A DNA stretch of 35,396 nt, taken from NCBI RefSeq assembly GCF_006546735.2, contig NZ_VICD02000135.1, forward strand, positions 1 to 35,396, read 5' to 3'. The notes below the pieces were generated by a model. It worked only from the letters and a program-made list of their open reading frames with translations. It made no database searches and was not told the origin of the DNA. Position 1 is the first letter of the stretch. Every line of letters starts with the position of its first letter. Below are positions 1 through 9,780 of the stretch, piece by piece. The stretch is from Marilutibacter maris (lineage in GTDB: Bacteria > Pseudomonadota > Gammaproteobacteria > Xanthomonadales > Xanthomonadaceae). Both the position numbers and the translations under genes were made by a program.

Positions 1-1
1 G

Positions 2-151
2 ACCGACGAGGCGATGGCGATGGAGCGGCAGGGGCTGCGTCCGCGCCTGGTCGAGGGCCGCGAGGACAACTTCAAGGTCACCACGCCCGCCGACCTGGAG
101 CGCTTCCGCTTCATACTCTCGCAACGCGGGCAGGCTGCGAGAATCCTGTAG
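2..151 (+). CDS. ispD: IspD C-terminal fragment (2-C-methyl-D-erythritol 4-phosphate cytidylyltransferase), 5' truncated by window
   Basis: Only the last 49 codons are present, reading [12 protein letters not shown]...[13 protein letters not shown] and ending at TAG 149-151. The segment '[12 protein letters not shown]' is the usual C-terminal motif of IspD, the enzyme that joins MEP to CTP in the non-mevalonate isoprenoid pathway (family knowledge). The position directly before ispF is the standard ispD-ispF order and supports the call. An oddity is that the stop codon lies inside the GTAG head of a REP-like palindrome at 148-213, so the last residues and the stop may have been set by insertion of that element. 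Confidence 0.85.
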   Translation, partial: TDEAMAMERQGLRPRLVEGREDNFKVTTPADLERFRFILSQRGQAARIL

Positions 152-213
152 GAGCGACGTGAGCCGCGAAGGGTTTCCCGCGGAAGTTTCATCGCGACTC
201 ACGCCGCTCCCAC
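148..213. repeat. REP-like palindrome with GTAG head (copy 1)
   Basis: The left arm 148-168 begins GTAGGAGCGACGTGAG and the right arm 193-213 ends in CGCTCCCAC. The arms are reverse complements at 18 of 21 positions, with a 24-nt loop. The same arm consensus recurs at 20347-20413 upstream of purA. GTAG-headed short palindromes are known as REP/SMAG-type elements in Stenotrophomonas and relatives, mobilised by RAYT (TnpA-REP) proteins. No RAYT gene is present in this window. Confidence 0.75.
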
Positions 214-248
214 GGCAACCCGGACGCGATCCGCAGCAAGGAATGAAC

Positions 249-737
249 ATGCAAGGCAATCTGAACATCCGCATCGGCCAGGGCTTCGACGTCCATGCCT
301 TCGGCGAAGGGGATCACGTGATGCTCGGTGGCGTGCGCGTGCCGCACAGCCACGGCGTAGTCGCGCATTCGGATGGCGACGTGGTCATCCATGCGTTGTG
401 CGATGCCCTGCTTGGCGCGCTGGCGCTGGGCGACATCGGCCAACACTTCCCGCCCAGCGATCCGCGTTGGAAGGATGCCGACAGCAGCGCCTTCCTGCGC
501 CATTGCGACGCGCTGCTGCGCGAGCGCGGCTGGACGCTGGGCAATGCCGATGTGACCGTGATCTGCGAGCGTCCCAAGGTCGGGCCGCATGCGCAGGCGA
601 TGCGCGAGGTCCTGGCCGGCGTGCTCGGGGTCGCGGTCGACGCGATCAGCGTCAAGGCGACCACCTCCGAACGGCTCGGTTTCACCGGGCGCGGCGAAGG
701 CATTGCGGCCCAGGCCGTGGTGTTGCTGGCGCGATGA
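249..737 (+). CDS. ispF: IspF, 2-C-methyl-D-erythritol 2,4-cyclodiphosphate synthase
   Basis: The 162-aa product makes MEcPP, releasing CMP, in the MEP isoprenoid pathway and normally forms a trimer with Zn and a divalent cation. It shows the N-terminal [11 protein letters not shown] motif (Asp and His metal ligands), [18 protein letters not shown] (third metal His), the DIGQHFPP loop and the C-terminal [21 protein letters not shown] signature. Two start codons are close together, ATG 243 and ATG 249. AAGGA at 238-242 abuts the first and sits 6 nt before the second, so I prefer 249. An in-frame extension to 159 would translate through the REP palindrome and is rejected. The 3' end overlaps truD by 4 bp (ATGA). 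Confidence 0.93.
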   Translation: MQGNLNIRIGQGFDVHAFGEGDHVMLGGVRVPHSHGVVAHSDGDVVIHALCDALLGALALGDIGQHFPPSDPRWKDADSSAFLRHCDALLRERGWTLGNADVTVICERPKVGPHAQAMREVLAGVLGVAVDAISVKATTSERLGFTGRGEGIAAQAVVLLAR

Positions 738-1783
738 ACCTGCCCCGCGCCCACGGCGATGCGGTGCTGGCCGCGCGCATGCGCAGCCGCGCCGAGGACT
801 TCTTCGTCGAGGAGCTGGACGGTTTTGCCGCCAGCGGCAGCGGCGAGCATCTGTTGCTGAGCGTGGAGAAGCGCGGGATGAACACCGCCTGGGCCGCGCA
901 GAGGATCGCCCAGTGGGCCGGCGTCGACGTCGCCGCGATCGGCTACGCGGGGCAGAAGGACCGCCACGCGGTGACCCGCCAGCGCTTCAGCGTGCATCTG
1001 CCCCGACGCAACGCACCGCCACTGGAGCGCTTGTCGTACGAAGGCGAGGGCGGCGAGGCCCTGCGCCTGCTCGGGCACGACTGGCATGCGAAGAAACTGC
1101 CGCGTGGCGCCCTGGCCGGCAATCGCTTCGTGCTGGTGTTGCGCGGCGTGGAAGGCGAGCGCGACGCGATCGATGCGCGCCTGAAGACGGTCGCCGCGCG
1201 CGGCGTGCCCAACTACTTCGGCGAGCAGCGCTTCGGTCGCGGCGGCGACAATCTGCACGCGGCGTTGTCGATGTTCGCCGGGCGCCGGGTCGGGCGCGAG
1301 CAGCGCAGCCACCTGTTGTCCGCCGCGCGTTCGGCGCTGTTCAACCGGGTGCTGGCCGCGCGCGTCGCCGCCGGCTGCTGGGACACACCGCTGCAAGGCG
1401 AGGCGTGGATGCTCGACGGCAGCCGCAGCGTGTTCGGACCGGAACCGTATTCGGAACAGCTGGCCGAGCGTCTGGCCCGTTTCGACATCCATCCCAGCGG
1501 TCCGCTGTGGGGGCGCGGCGAGCTGCGCAGCCAGGACGAGGCCGCGGCAATGGAGCTCGTGGCGCTGGCCGAGCCGCCCGGCGAGGCCCTGCGTGCCGGG
1601 CTGGAGCGGGCCGGCTTGAAACAGGAGCGGCGCGCATTGCGCCTGCGGCCGGATGGCCTGGCGTGGAACTGGCCGGCGGAGGATGCGCTGGAGCTGCGCT
1701 TCGCGCTGCCGCCGGGCACTTATGCGACCTCGGTGCTGGCCGAGCTGGGCGAGGTCCGCGACGGGTCCTACGAAGCGGCCTGA
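734..1783 (+). CDS. truD: TruD, tRNA pseudouridine(13) synthase
   Basis: The 349-aa product isomerises U13 of tRNA(Glu) to pseudouridine. The N-terminal [11 protein letters not shown] motif is characteristic of the family. The catalytic segment [16 protein letters not shown] places the nucleophilic Asp at residue 76. [11 protein letters not shown] and the insertion domain follow, and the C terminus has the usual [13 protein letters not shown]. Length is normal. The start overlaps the ispF stop (ATGA, 734-737), implying translational coupling. The ispF-truD order is common in gammaproteobacteria, where surE and pcm often follow; here two extra genes intervene. Confidence 0.94.
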   Translation: MNLPRAHGDAVLAARMRSRAEDFFVEELDGFAASGSGEHLLLSVEKRGMNTAWAAQRIAQWAGVDVAAIGYAGQKDRHAVTRQRFSVHLPRRNAPPLERLSYEGEGGEALRLLGHDWHAKKLPRGALAGNRFVLVLRGVEGERDAIDARLKTVAARGVPNYFGEQRFGRGGDNLHAALSMFAGRRVGREQRSHLLSAARSALFNRVLAARVAAGCWDTPLQGEAWMLDGSRSVFGPEPYSEQLAERLARFDIHPSGPLWGRGELRSQDEAAAMELVALAEPPGEALRAGLERAGLKQERRALRLRPDGLAWNWPAEDALELRFALPPGTYATSVLAELGEVRDGSYEAA

Positions 1784-1971
1784 GCGGATGAACGGGCGCG
1801 GGTGACCGTCCGTCGGATCCGTGGCAATTGGCACTGGCCCCGTGCGGGGGGCGGGTATATGCATGGAGTGCAGGCCCGGCAAGGGGTCGGGCCCCGGTAG
1901 CGACGGTCCTGTCGCGGCGGCATTGCCGCAGCGGCACCGTGCCGTCGCACCGACAATCCGGAGGTACCGTC

Positions 1972-2199
1972 ATGAACGCCAGTCTCCGTGTCCTCGCGCT
2001 GTCACTCACCGTCGCCGGCCTCGCCGCCTGCGCCGGCATGCCGGAGAAATCCACCCAGGCCGAACGCGCGCCGTCCATCATGGACGCCGATGAAGCCTAT
2101 GTCGCCTACGTCGAACGCGTCGCGCGCCGTCGCGGTATCGAAGTGGTATGGGTGAACGTCCCGCGAGCCAAGGCCGCCGAGCAGGACAGCGACGACTGA
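1972..2199 (+). CDS. small predicted lipoprotein, unknown function
   Basis: A 75-aa product with a short signal sequence and a lipobox L-A-A-C, lipidated Cys at residue 20 (VAGLAACAGM). GGAGG ends about 7 nt before the ATG, which fixes the start. The mature part is about 55 residues and contains DADEAYVAYVERVARRRGIEVVWV, a short segment that could pack as helix plus strand, and an acidic tail. I recognise no domain. The gene is convergent with smr (stop codons 42 bp apart). It is probably an outer- or inner-membrane anchored lipoprotein. Confidence that it is translated is good; its role is unknown. Confidence 0.72.
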   Translation: MNASLRVLALSLTVAGLAACAGMPEKSTQAERAPSIMDADEAYVAYVERVARRRGIEVVWVNVPRAKAAEQDSDD

Positions 2200-2241
2200 C
2201 CGGGCATCCGGCGCGGCATGCGCCGATAGCCCCGGTCCGTG

Positions 2242-2796
2242 CTAGCGCCGCTTGGGCGGCGCCAGCAGCACCACGACCGCTCCGGTGCCGCCCTGCGCGG
2301 GCGGCGCCGAGTGGAAGGCGACCACGTCCGCGCGATGGCGCAGCAGGCGGTCGACCAGATTCTTCAGCACCGGCGCACCGTCGCCGTGCAGCCCCTTTCC
2401 GTGGATCACCCGCACGCAGCCCAGACCGTGACGGTGCGCGTCGCTGATGAAGGCCCGCAGCAATGCTTCGGCGCTGCGCGCGTCCGCACCGTGCAGGTCC
2501 AGCTCCTCCTGCGCCGAGATCTCGCCCCGGCGCAGCCGCTGCCAGCTGCGCGGCGGGACGCTGTCGCGGCGGTACGCCAGCAGATCGCCCGACTCCAGCG
2601 TCGGCATGTCCGCACCGGTCCGGAACGCATGGCGGGCATCGACCTCGTCCAGCTCGGCCATGCGTGCCCGCGGCCGGGGCCTGGGAGCGGACGGGGGCGG
2701 GGCGGGCGCGTCCAGCTCGCGCACCGCACCGATCGCCTCGCGGAACAGGGCGGCATCGTCGCTGTCGGGCGGCGGGGGTGTGCGCGATTTGGTCAT
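2242..2796 (-). CDS. smrA: Smr/MutS2-domain protein (SmrA/YdaL-like)
   Basis: The 184-aa product has a low-complexity Pro-rich N terminus (about residues 1-45), a middle region with the short GDLLAYRRDSVPPRSWQRLRRG motif seen in YdaL/SmrA proteins, and a C-terminal Smr domain. The hallmark LDLHG appears (about residues 97-101), and HGKGLHGDGAPVLKNLV matches the core HGKG loop. Small Smr proteins are DNA or RNA endonucleases (family knowledge). The start at 2796 is chosen because upstream in-frame residues look non-coding. It is divergent from surE across 196 bp. Confidence 0.87.
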   Translation of the reverse strand: MTKSRTPPPPDSDDAALFREAIGAVRELDAPAPPPSAPRPRPRARMAELDEVDARHAFRTGADMPTLESGDLLAYRRDSVPPRSWQRLRRGEISAQEELDLHGADARSAEALLRAFISDAHRHGLGCVRVIHGKGLHGDGAPVLKNLVDRLLRHRADVVAFHSAPPAQGGTGAVVVLLAPPKRR

Positions 2797-2992
2797 GCGG
2801 CCAGCGTAACCTGAGCCGGCGCGATCGCAAGGTCGCGAGCGGGCGGCGACGGCGACGTGTCGGCGGCAATGGCTGCCGGTCCATCGGCTATCATGTGGGT
2901 CCGGCCCACGGTCGCGCGGCGACAGCCGCGGCAACCACGCCGGCCGGCCTTTCCGCAGCATAGCCGCAGCGCATCACGTCCATAGGGAGTCC

Positions 2993-3784
2993 ATGCGAGT
3001 TCTGGTCAGCAACGACGACGGTGTCGACGCCCCCGGCATCCGTTTCCTTGCCGAAGGCCTGCGTGCCGCCGGCCATGAGGTCCTGGTGGTCGCGCCGGAC
3101 CGCGATCGATCCGGGGCCAGCAACTCGCTGACCCTCGACGCCCCGGTGCGGGTCGTCCAGCTCGACGACAGCACCTGGCGTGTCCACGGCACCCCGACCG
3201 ACTGCGTCCACGTGGCGATCACCGGCATGCTCGAGGTGGAGCCGGACATCGTCGTGTCGGGGATCAACAACACCGCCAACATGGGCGACGACGTGATCTA
3301 TTCCGGGACCGTCGCCGCGGCGATGGAAGGCCGTTTCCTGGGCTTGCCGGCGATCGCGGTTTCGCTGAACACGGTCGATCACAACGGCAGGCACTTCGAG
3401 ACCGCCGCCCGTGCCGCGGTCGAGATCATCGCCCGGCTGAGCACCGACCCGCTGCCGGCCGACACCATTCTCAACGTCAACGTGCCCGACCTGCCGTGGG
3501 AGCAGGTGCGCGGGTTCGAGGTCACCCGGCTGGGCAACCGCCATCGCGCCGAGGACTGCATCCCGCAGCAGGACCCGCGCGGCCGCTCCTGGTGGTGGAT
3601 CGGCGCGGCCGGTCCCGAACAGGACGCCGGCCCCGGCACCGATTTCCACGCACTGCGCACCGGCCATATCGCGATCACCCCGATCCTGGTCGACCTGACC
3701 CGCTATCAGGCCCTGGACCAGGTCGCCAGCTGGGTCGACGGCCTGGGCGGCGCCCTGCAGCCGGCCGGGGAGGCGCGGCCATGA
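2993..3784 (+). CDS. surE: SurE, 5'/3'-nucleotidase (survival protein)
   Basis: The 263-aa product is a metal-dependent nucleoside monophosphatase with exopolyphosphatase activity that helps stationary-phase survival. Visible ligands are Asp8-Asp9 in [11 protein letters not shown], Ser40 in [10 protein letters not shown], and Asn92 in [25 protein letters not shown] at 2984-2989 precedes the ATG. The gene is followed with a 4-bp ATGA overlap by pcm. In the upstream 196 bp a TATCAT hexamer (2889-2894) could be a -10 element, but no convincing -35 is visible. Confidence 0.95.
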   Translation: MRVLVSNDDGVDAPGIRFLAEGLRAAGHEVLVVAPDRDRSGASNSLTLDAPVRVVQLDDSTWRVHGTPTDCVHVAITGMLEVEPDIVVSGINNTANMGDDVIYSGTVAAAMEGRFLGLPAIAVSLNTVDHNGRHFETAARAAVEIIARLSTDPLPADTILNVNVPDLPWEQVRGFEVTRLGNRHRAEDCIPQQDPRGRSWWWIGAAGPEQDAGPGTDFHALRTGHIAITPILVDLTRYQALDQVASWVDGLGGALQPAGEARP

Positions 3785-4458
3785 GCCTGCGCATGCGACT
3801 GCAGCCCGAAGCGCTGGGCACCGGCATGACCTCGCAGCGCGTGCGCGACCGCCTGGTCGAACGCCTGCGCGAGGAGGGCATCCGCGACGAGCGCGTGCTC
3901 AATGCGATCCGTATGGTGCCGCGGCACCTGTTCGTCGACGAAGCGCTGGCGACCCGCGCCTACGAGGACACCGCGCTGCCGATCGGTCACGGCCAGACCA
4001 TCTCGCAGCCGTGGGTGGTCGCGCGGATGACCGAGGCGGTGCTGTCGGTGGCGCCGAAGAAGGTGCTGGAGATCGGCACCGGCTCCGGCTACCAGGCCGC
4101 GATCCTGGCCGCGCTCGGGCTGGAGGTGCATACCGTCGAGCGCATCGGCGAACTGCTGCGGGTCGCGCGCAAGCGCTTCCGCTCGCTGGGCATGAACGTG
4201 CGCAGCAAGCACGACGACGGCCATATCGGTTGGCCGGAGAACGGGCCGTTCGACGCGATCATGGTGACCGCGGCGGCGCCGGCCCTGGTCGATGCGCTGA
4301 GCGCGCAGCTCGCGCCCGGCGGCACCCTGGTCGCGCCGGTCGGAGGCGCCAGCTCGCAGTCGCTGGTGATGCTGCACAAGCAGAGCGACGGCTCGCTCAG
4401 CCAGCAGGCGTTGGCGCCGGTGGTGTTCGTGCCGTTGCTGTCCGGAATGATCGACTGA
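3781..4458 (+). CDS. pcm: Pcm, protein-L-isoaspartate O-methyltransferase
   Basis: The 225-aa product uses S-adenosylmethionine to methylate isoaspartyl residues in aged proteins, starting their repair. It has the family motif [18 protein letters not shown] (about residues 69-86), SAM-binding motif [17 protein letters not shown] (residues 95-110), and the C-terminal [12 protein letters not shown] and VVFVPLL segments. The ATG overlaps the surE stop codon, and a GGGGAGG ribosome site lies within the surE 3' end. The surE-pcm pair is a classical stationary-phase operon. Confidence 0.95.
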   Translation: MSLRMRLQPEALGTGMTSQRVRDRLVERLREEGIRDERVLNAIRMVPRHLFVDEALATRAYEDTALPIGHGQTISQPWVVARMTEAVLSVAPKKVLEIGTGSGYQAAILAALGLEVHTVERIGELLRVARKRFRSLGMNVRSKHDDGHIGWPENGPFDAIMVTAAAPALVDALSAQLAPGGTLVAPVGGASSQSLVMLHKQSDGSLSQQALAPVVFVPLLSGMID

Positions 4459-4519
4459 TGCCGTCCGCCCATGGCGTCGGGGGCCGTATCGCCGCCGGAG
4501 TCCGAATGAGGCCGCTCTC

Positions 4520-5104
4520 GTGAGACTGTTCGGTCCGATCTACGACCGCTGCCTGGTGTGGGCGGCACACCATCGCGCGCCGCACTATCTGGCCGCGCTC
4601 AGCCTGGCCGAGTCGGTCTTCTTCCCGGTGCCGCCGGACGTGATGCTGGCGCCGATGGCGCTGTCGACGCCGCAGCGCTGGATGCGCCTGGCCGCGATCT
4701 GCACGATCGCCTCGGTCGTCGGCGGTGTCCTGGGCTACCTGCTTGGGCATTTCGCGCTGGAAGCGATCTGGCCGTGGATGCTCAAGCTGGGCTGGGACGC
4801 GCCGTTCTTCAGGGTCCAGGGATTGTTCGAGCGCTACGGCTTCTGGATCGTGTTCGTGGCCGCGTTCACGCCGATTCCCTACAAGGTGTTCACGATAGCG
4901 TCGGGTGCGACCGGCATCGGGCTGGTACCTTTCCTGCTGGGCTCGACCATCGGGCGCGGCGTGCGCTTCTTCCTGGTCGCCGGGCTGATCGCGTTCGGCG
5001 GCAAGCGGCTGGAGCAGACGCTGCGGCGCTACATCGAGATACTGGGCTGGGCCGTGGCCGTGCTGGTGGTTGGCGCGGTGGTCTGGCTGGAACTGCGCGG
5101 CTGA
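4520..5104 (+). CDS. yqaA: YqaA-family (DedA/SNARE-associated superfamily) inner-membrane protein
   Basis: The 194-aa membrane protein starts at GTG 4520. It has four or five hydrophobic segments and the family motifs AESVFFPVPPDVMLAPMAL near the N terminus and YGFWIVFVAAFTPIPYKVFTIASG in the middle; the F/Y-xPxP-xDxxL and AFTPIPYK signatures place it in the YqaA branch of the VTT/DedA superfamily, members of which have been linked to phospholipid handling. It sits between pcm and nlpD, a frequent arrangement in Xanthomonadaceae (recalled, not checked). Start codon confidence is moderate because the ribosome site is weak. Confidence 0.86.
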   Translation: MRLFGPIYDRCLVWAAHHRAPHYLAALSLAESVFFPVPPDVMLAPMALSTPQRWMRLAAICTIASVVGGVLGYLLGHFALEAIWPWMLKLGWDAPFFRVQGLFERYGFWIVFVAAFTPIPYKVFTIASGATGIGLVPFLLGSTIGRGVRFFLVAGLIAFGGKRLEQTLRRYIEILGWAVAVLVVGAVVWLELRG

Positions 5105-5186
5105 GCGCGTGTCCAAGCGGGACCGGAGCCTTCCTCCGGTGGCCGCGGGGACGAAACCAAGACACCGGAGGCCAAGGATCCGACGC

Positions 5187-5975
5187 ATGACCATGACCCC
5201 ATATTCCATTCTCCAGCGGGCGGCCCTGTGCGCCCTGATCGGCCTCGGCGTTGCCGCCTGTTCGAGCTCCGTGGTGCGCGAGAGCGGCTCCGGCGCGGGA
5301 CCGGTCGCGGTGTCCAAGCCCAAGCCGGGCGCGTCCGTGGTAGTCCGCCGCGGCGACAACCTCTACCGCATCGCCACCGACAACGGCATCACCCTGCGCG
5401 ACCTGGCCGCCTGGAACGGCATCGCCGCGCCGTACACCATCCATCCGGGGCAGCGGCTGCGGCTGTATCCGTCGGGCGGGCAGAGCGGCTCGACCGCGAC
5501 CGCTTCGCGGCCGTCCAGCGGCAGCCGGCCGGGCGCGTCGGCGTCTTCCGGCAGCCGTCCCGCGACCGCGCCGGCAACGACGCCGGCGGCGCCGGTCAAC
5601 AGCGGCCTGTCCTGGCGCTGGCCGGCCGATGGCGAGCTGATCAGCCGTTTCTCCGGCGGCGACCCGACCAAGCAGGGCGTCGACATCGCCGGGCGCAGCG
5701 GCGCGCCGGTGCGTTCGGCCGGCGATGGCGTGGTGGTGTATTCCGGTGCCGGCCTGGTCGGCTACGGCGAACTGATCATCATCAAGCACAACGACCAGTG
5801 GCTGTCGGCCTACGGTCACAACCGCAACCGCCTGGTCGCCGAGGGCGCGGTGGTCAAGTCAGGCCAGCAGATCGCCGAGATGGGGCGCAGCGGCGCCGAT
5901 CGCGACATGCTGCATTTCGAGATTCGCTACAACGGCAAGCCGGTCGATCCGCTGCAGTACCTGCCCAGGCGCTGA
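5187..5975 (+). CDS. nlpD: NlpD-type lipoprotein with LysM and degenerate M23/LytM domain
   Basis: The 262-aa product is an envelope lipoprotein; NlpD activates the amidase AmiC during septal peptidoglycan splitting. A signal sequence leads to lipobox G-V-A-A-C (Cys25). A LysM peptidoglycan-binding repeat spans about 50-95 (VVVRRGDNLYRIATDNGI). A Ser/Pro/Ala linker covers about 97-138. The C-terminal LytM fold spans about 141-262. Its metal-binding site is degenerate (GVDIAG in place of an H-x3-D motif), as in other NlpD proteins, so it should be a regulator and not a hydrolase. AAGGA at 5174-5178 precedes the ATG. The rpoS gene that classically follows nlpD is not present. Confidence 0.93.
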   Translation: MTMTPYSILQRAALCALIGLGVAACSSSVVRESGSGAGPVAVSKPKPGASVVVRRGDNLYRIATDNGITLRDLAAWNGIAAPYTIHPGQRLRLYPSGGQSGSTATASRPSSGSRPGASASSGSRPATAPATTPAAPVNSGLSWRWPADGELISRFSGGDPTKQGVDIAGRSGAPVRSAGDGVVVYSGAGLVGYGELIIIKHNDQWLSAYGHNRNRLVAEGAVVKSGQQIAEMGRSGADRDMLHFEIRYNGKPVDPLQYLPRR

Positions 5976-6017
5976 CGGGCGTCGGGCCGCCTTCCCGCAG
6001 GGGCGCCGGGTCGCCCC

Positions 6018-6392
6018 TCAGCGGGCGAGGATGAACGCCGCGACCACGCGGCGGCCCTCGCCGGCCAGGACGTTGAAGGTGCGGGCGGCGGCGGCGTTGC
6101 TCATCACTTCCAGTCCCACGCCCTGCGACAGGCAGGCGGCCATCACCGCCGCCGATGGAAACACCTGGGCCTCGCCGGTGCCCAGCAGTACCACTTCGGG
6201 CTTCAGCGCCAGTACCGGCGCCAGGTCGTCCGCGCCCAGCGCGCCGATGTCGGCGACCGCCCAGTCCTCGACCAGACGATCCGGCGCCAGTACGAAGCTC
6301 GATTCCAGTCGACGCTCATTGACCAGCGCGCTGCCGCCGTCGGCGCCGCGCAGGAAAAATTCGTGGTCGGGATGTTCGAGGGTCAGTTGCAT
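6018..6392 (-). CDS. Mth938-like domain protein (DUF498)
   Basis: A 124-aa protein containing the core of the Mth938/NDUFAF3 family: VLAPDRLVEDWAV, KPEVVLLGTGEAQVFP and a C-terminal TFNVLAGEGRRVVAAFIL. The family fold is known but the bacterial function is not; in eukaryotes the homologue assists respiratory complex I assembly. It is convergent with nlpD; a GC hairpin (arms AGGGGCG 5999-6005 and CGCCCCT 6012-6018) lies between the two stops without a T tract. It follows yhbY on the same strand after 112 bp. Confidence 0.86.
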   Translation of the reverse strand: MQLTLEHPDHEFFLRGADGGSALVNERRLESSFVLAPDRLVEDWAVADIGALGADDLAPVLALKPEVVLLGTGEAQVFPSAAVMAACLSQGVGLEVMSNAAAARTFNVLAGEGRRVVAAFILAR

Positions 6393-6504
6393 CGGAATCG
6401 GGGCTGGAGCTGAGGCCTGAGTGAGGGCTCCCGCGAGCGTAGCGCAGGCCCTTCGATCGCCATCGCTCGGGTCCAGGCGCCGGTGTCCCGACGCCCGCAG
6501 GCCT

Positions 6505-6810
6505 TCACGCCCGCGGCAACACGATCTGGCGCTTGTCGCGGCTGGGCCGGTACAGCACGGCGGTATGGCCGATACGCTGGACCACGGCGGCCTCGGTGCG
6601 CTGCCCGAGTTCGCCGATCATGGCGTCGCGGGCCTCGCGATCCTCGGCCGCGACCTTGACCTTGATCAGCTCGTGGTGCTCGAGGGCGTTGTCGATCTCC
6701 GCCACCAACGCGTCGGTGACGCCCTTGCCGCCGACCTGCAGCATCGCTTTCAGGCCGTGGGCCTGGCCGCGCAGGAAACGGGTCTGGGCGGCGGTCAGCT
6801 GGATTGGCAT
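6505..6810 (-). CDS. yhbY: YhbY, CRM-domain RNA-binding protein
   Basis: The 101-aa product is a single CRM domain that associates with pre-50S ribosomal particles. It contains [35 protein letters not shown] with the GxxG RNA-binding loop (VGGKG), [10 protein letters not shown] and [12 protein letters not shown] start at ATG 6810; a GTG three codons upstream (6819) is also in frame. It is divergent from rlmE, a layout conserved in many proteobacteria and consistent with shared control of ribosome maturation genes. Confidence 0.93.
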   Translation of the reverse strand: MPIQLTAAQTRFLRGQAHGLKAMLQVGGKGVTDALVAEIDNALEHHELIKVKVAAEDREARDAMIGELGQRTEAAVVQRIGHTAVLYRPSRDKRQIVLPRA

Positions 6811-6893
6811 CGGGGTCACGTGAACGGGCGGTGGAGGGCGCTCAGGGTATCATGACGGCCGCTTACCGATCCTATTACGGGGCTCCCGCGCCC

Positions 6894-7571
6894 ATGGCCG
6901 CCCGCAGCAAGTCATCCCGCAGCAAGTCATCCCGCAGCAAGTCCAGCCAGCGCTGGCTGAAAGAGCATTTTTCCGATCCTTTCGTGAAGAAGGCCCAGGC
7001 CGAGGGCCTGCGGTCGCGCGCCGCGTTCAAGCTCGAGGAACTGGCCGAGCGCGACCGTCTGCTCAAGCCCGGCATGGTCGTGGTCGACCTGGGGGCGGCG
7101 CCGGGCGGCTGGTCGCAGTGGGTGCGCCAGGAGCTGGACCGGCTCGATTCCGCGCGCCCGGGCCGGGTCATCGCCCTGGACATCCTGGAGATGCCGCCGC
7201 TGGCCGGGGTCGAGTTCCTTCATGGGGATTTCAGGGAGGATGCGGTCCTATCGCAGCTGGAGGCTTCGCTGGGCGGCAAGCCGGTGGACCTTGTGCTGTC
7301 GGATATGGCCCCCAATAAGAGCGGTGTGGACGCGGTCGACATGCCACGCGCCATGTACCTGGCCGAGCTGGCGATGGATTTTGCCGATCACCACCTGCGG
7401 GTGGGCGGTACCTTCCTGATCAAGCTGTTCCAGGGCGTGGGGTTCGACGACTACGTCCGCGAACTGCGCCGCCGCTACGACAAGGTGGCGATCCGCAAAC
7501 CGGCGGCGTCGCGGCGACGTTCGCCGGAGGTCTACGCGCTGGCACAGGGCAAGCGGGCCGCGATCAAGTAA
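6894..7571 (+). CDS. rlmE: RlmE (FtsJ/RrmJ), 23S rRNA 2'-O-methyltransferase U2552, with expanded N-terminal RSKSS repeat
   Basis: The 225-aa product methylates the 2'-OH of U2552 in the 50S A-site loop. Visible are [29 protein letters not shown] (catalytic Lys), SAM site [22 protein letters not shown] (catalytic Asp), FLIKLFQG (catalytic Lys) and [10 protein letters not shown] (catalytic Glu), giving the K-D-K-E tetrad. Homologues usually start M-A-x-R-S-K-S-S-Q-R-W, so I choose ATG 6894; here RSKSS occurs three times because of a 15-bp tandem repeat. ATG 6852, preceded by AGGG, would add 14 residues and cannot be excluded. ftsH follows after 123 bp. Confidence 0.93.
   Translation: MAARSKSSRSKSSRSKSSQRWLKEHFSDPFVKKAQAEGLRSRAAFKLEELAERDRLLKPGMVVVDLGAAPGGWSQWVRQELDRLDSARPGRVIALDILEMPPLAGVEFLHGDFREDAVLSQLEASLGGKPVDLVLSDMAPNKSGVDAVDMPRAMYLAELAMDFADHHLRVGGTFLIKLFQGVGFDDYVRELRRRYDKVAIRKPAASRRRSPEVYALAQGKRAAIK
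6903..6947 (+). repeat. 3 x 15-bp tandem repeat inside rlmE
   Basis: Units CGCAGCAAGTCATCC at 6903-6917 and 6918-6932 are identical. The third unit 6933-6947 differs only in its last bases (CGCAGCAAGTCCAGC). Each encodes R-S-K-S-S in frame. Homologous RlmE proteins carry one such unit (recalled), so this looks like slipped-strand expansion from one to three copies. Confidence 0.95.
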
Positions 7572-7630
7572 GGTGGCGGCGGGCATTCGCGGTAGCGGCC
7601 GGCGCCAAGCTCGGTCAGACCGGATTCCAA

Positions 7631-7661
7631 GGCGCGGCGTCATACTGGTTGACGCGGCGCC
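7631..7661 (+). other. stem-loop between rlmE and ftsH
   Basis: The arms 7631-7641 (GGCGCGGCGTC) and 7651-7661 (GACGCGGCGCC) pair at 10 of 11 positions around a 9-nt loop. No T tract follows. It ends 33 nt before the ftsH start, so it could be part of the ftsH leader, an RNA-processing site or a weak terminator for rlmE. It is the only marked structure in the 123-bp gap. Confidence 0.5.
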
Positions 7662-7694
7662 CTCACAAGATTGGGCAACAGGTAACGTAACTAC

Positions 7695-9599
<1,905 letters not shown>

Positions 9600-9627
9600 G
9601 TCCAGGGACCCGGGAATCTGCGGCGAG

Positions 9628-9661
9628 AAGGGCTGGAAGGGCGACCTTCCGGCCCTTTTCG
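9628..9661 (+). terminator. rho-independent terminator after ftsH
   Basis: Arms AAGGGCTGGAAGG (9628-9640) and CCTTCCGGCCCTT (9645-9657) pair over 13 bp with one G-U pair and a GCGA tetraloop. They are followed by TTC and a short T-rich run. The hairpin separates ftsH from folP, which begins 120 bp downstream. Confidence 0.85.
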
Positions 9662-9780
9662 TCTAGGCTGCCGGGACCGCGCGGGCGCCTGCCGCCGTCG
9701 GCGAAGACGGCGGACCCGCGCAGCCCCATTCCGCCCGGTGCCGGATCAGGTGCCAGGCCCGTTCGGAGACGAAGTCCGCC

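Noticed and set aside
159-248. N-terminal extension of IspF by about 30 residues
   Set aside because: Translates the REP palindrome; a ribosome site supports 243/249 and homologues start there.
9720-9730. CCCCATTC upstream of folP as a heat-shock (sigma-32) -10
   Set aside because: No CTTGAA-like -35 at the required distance.
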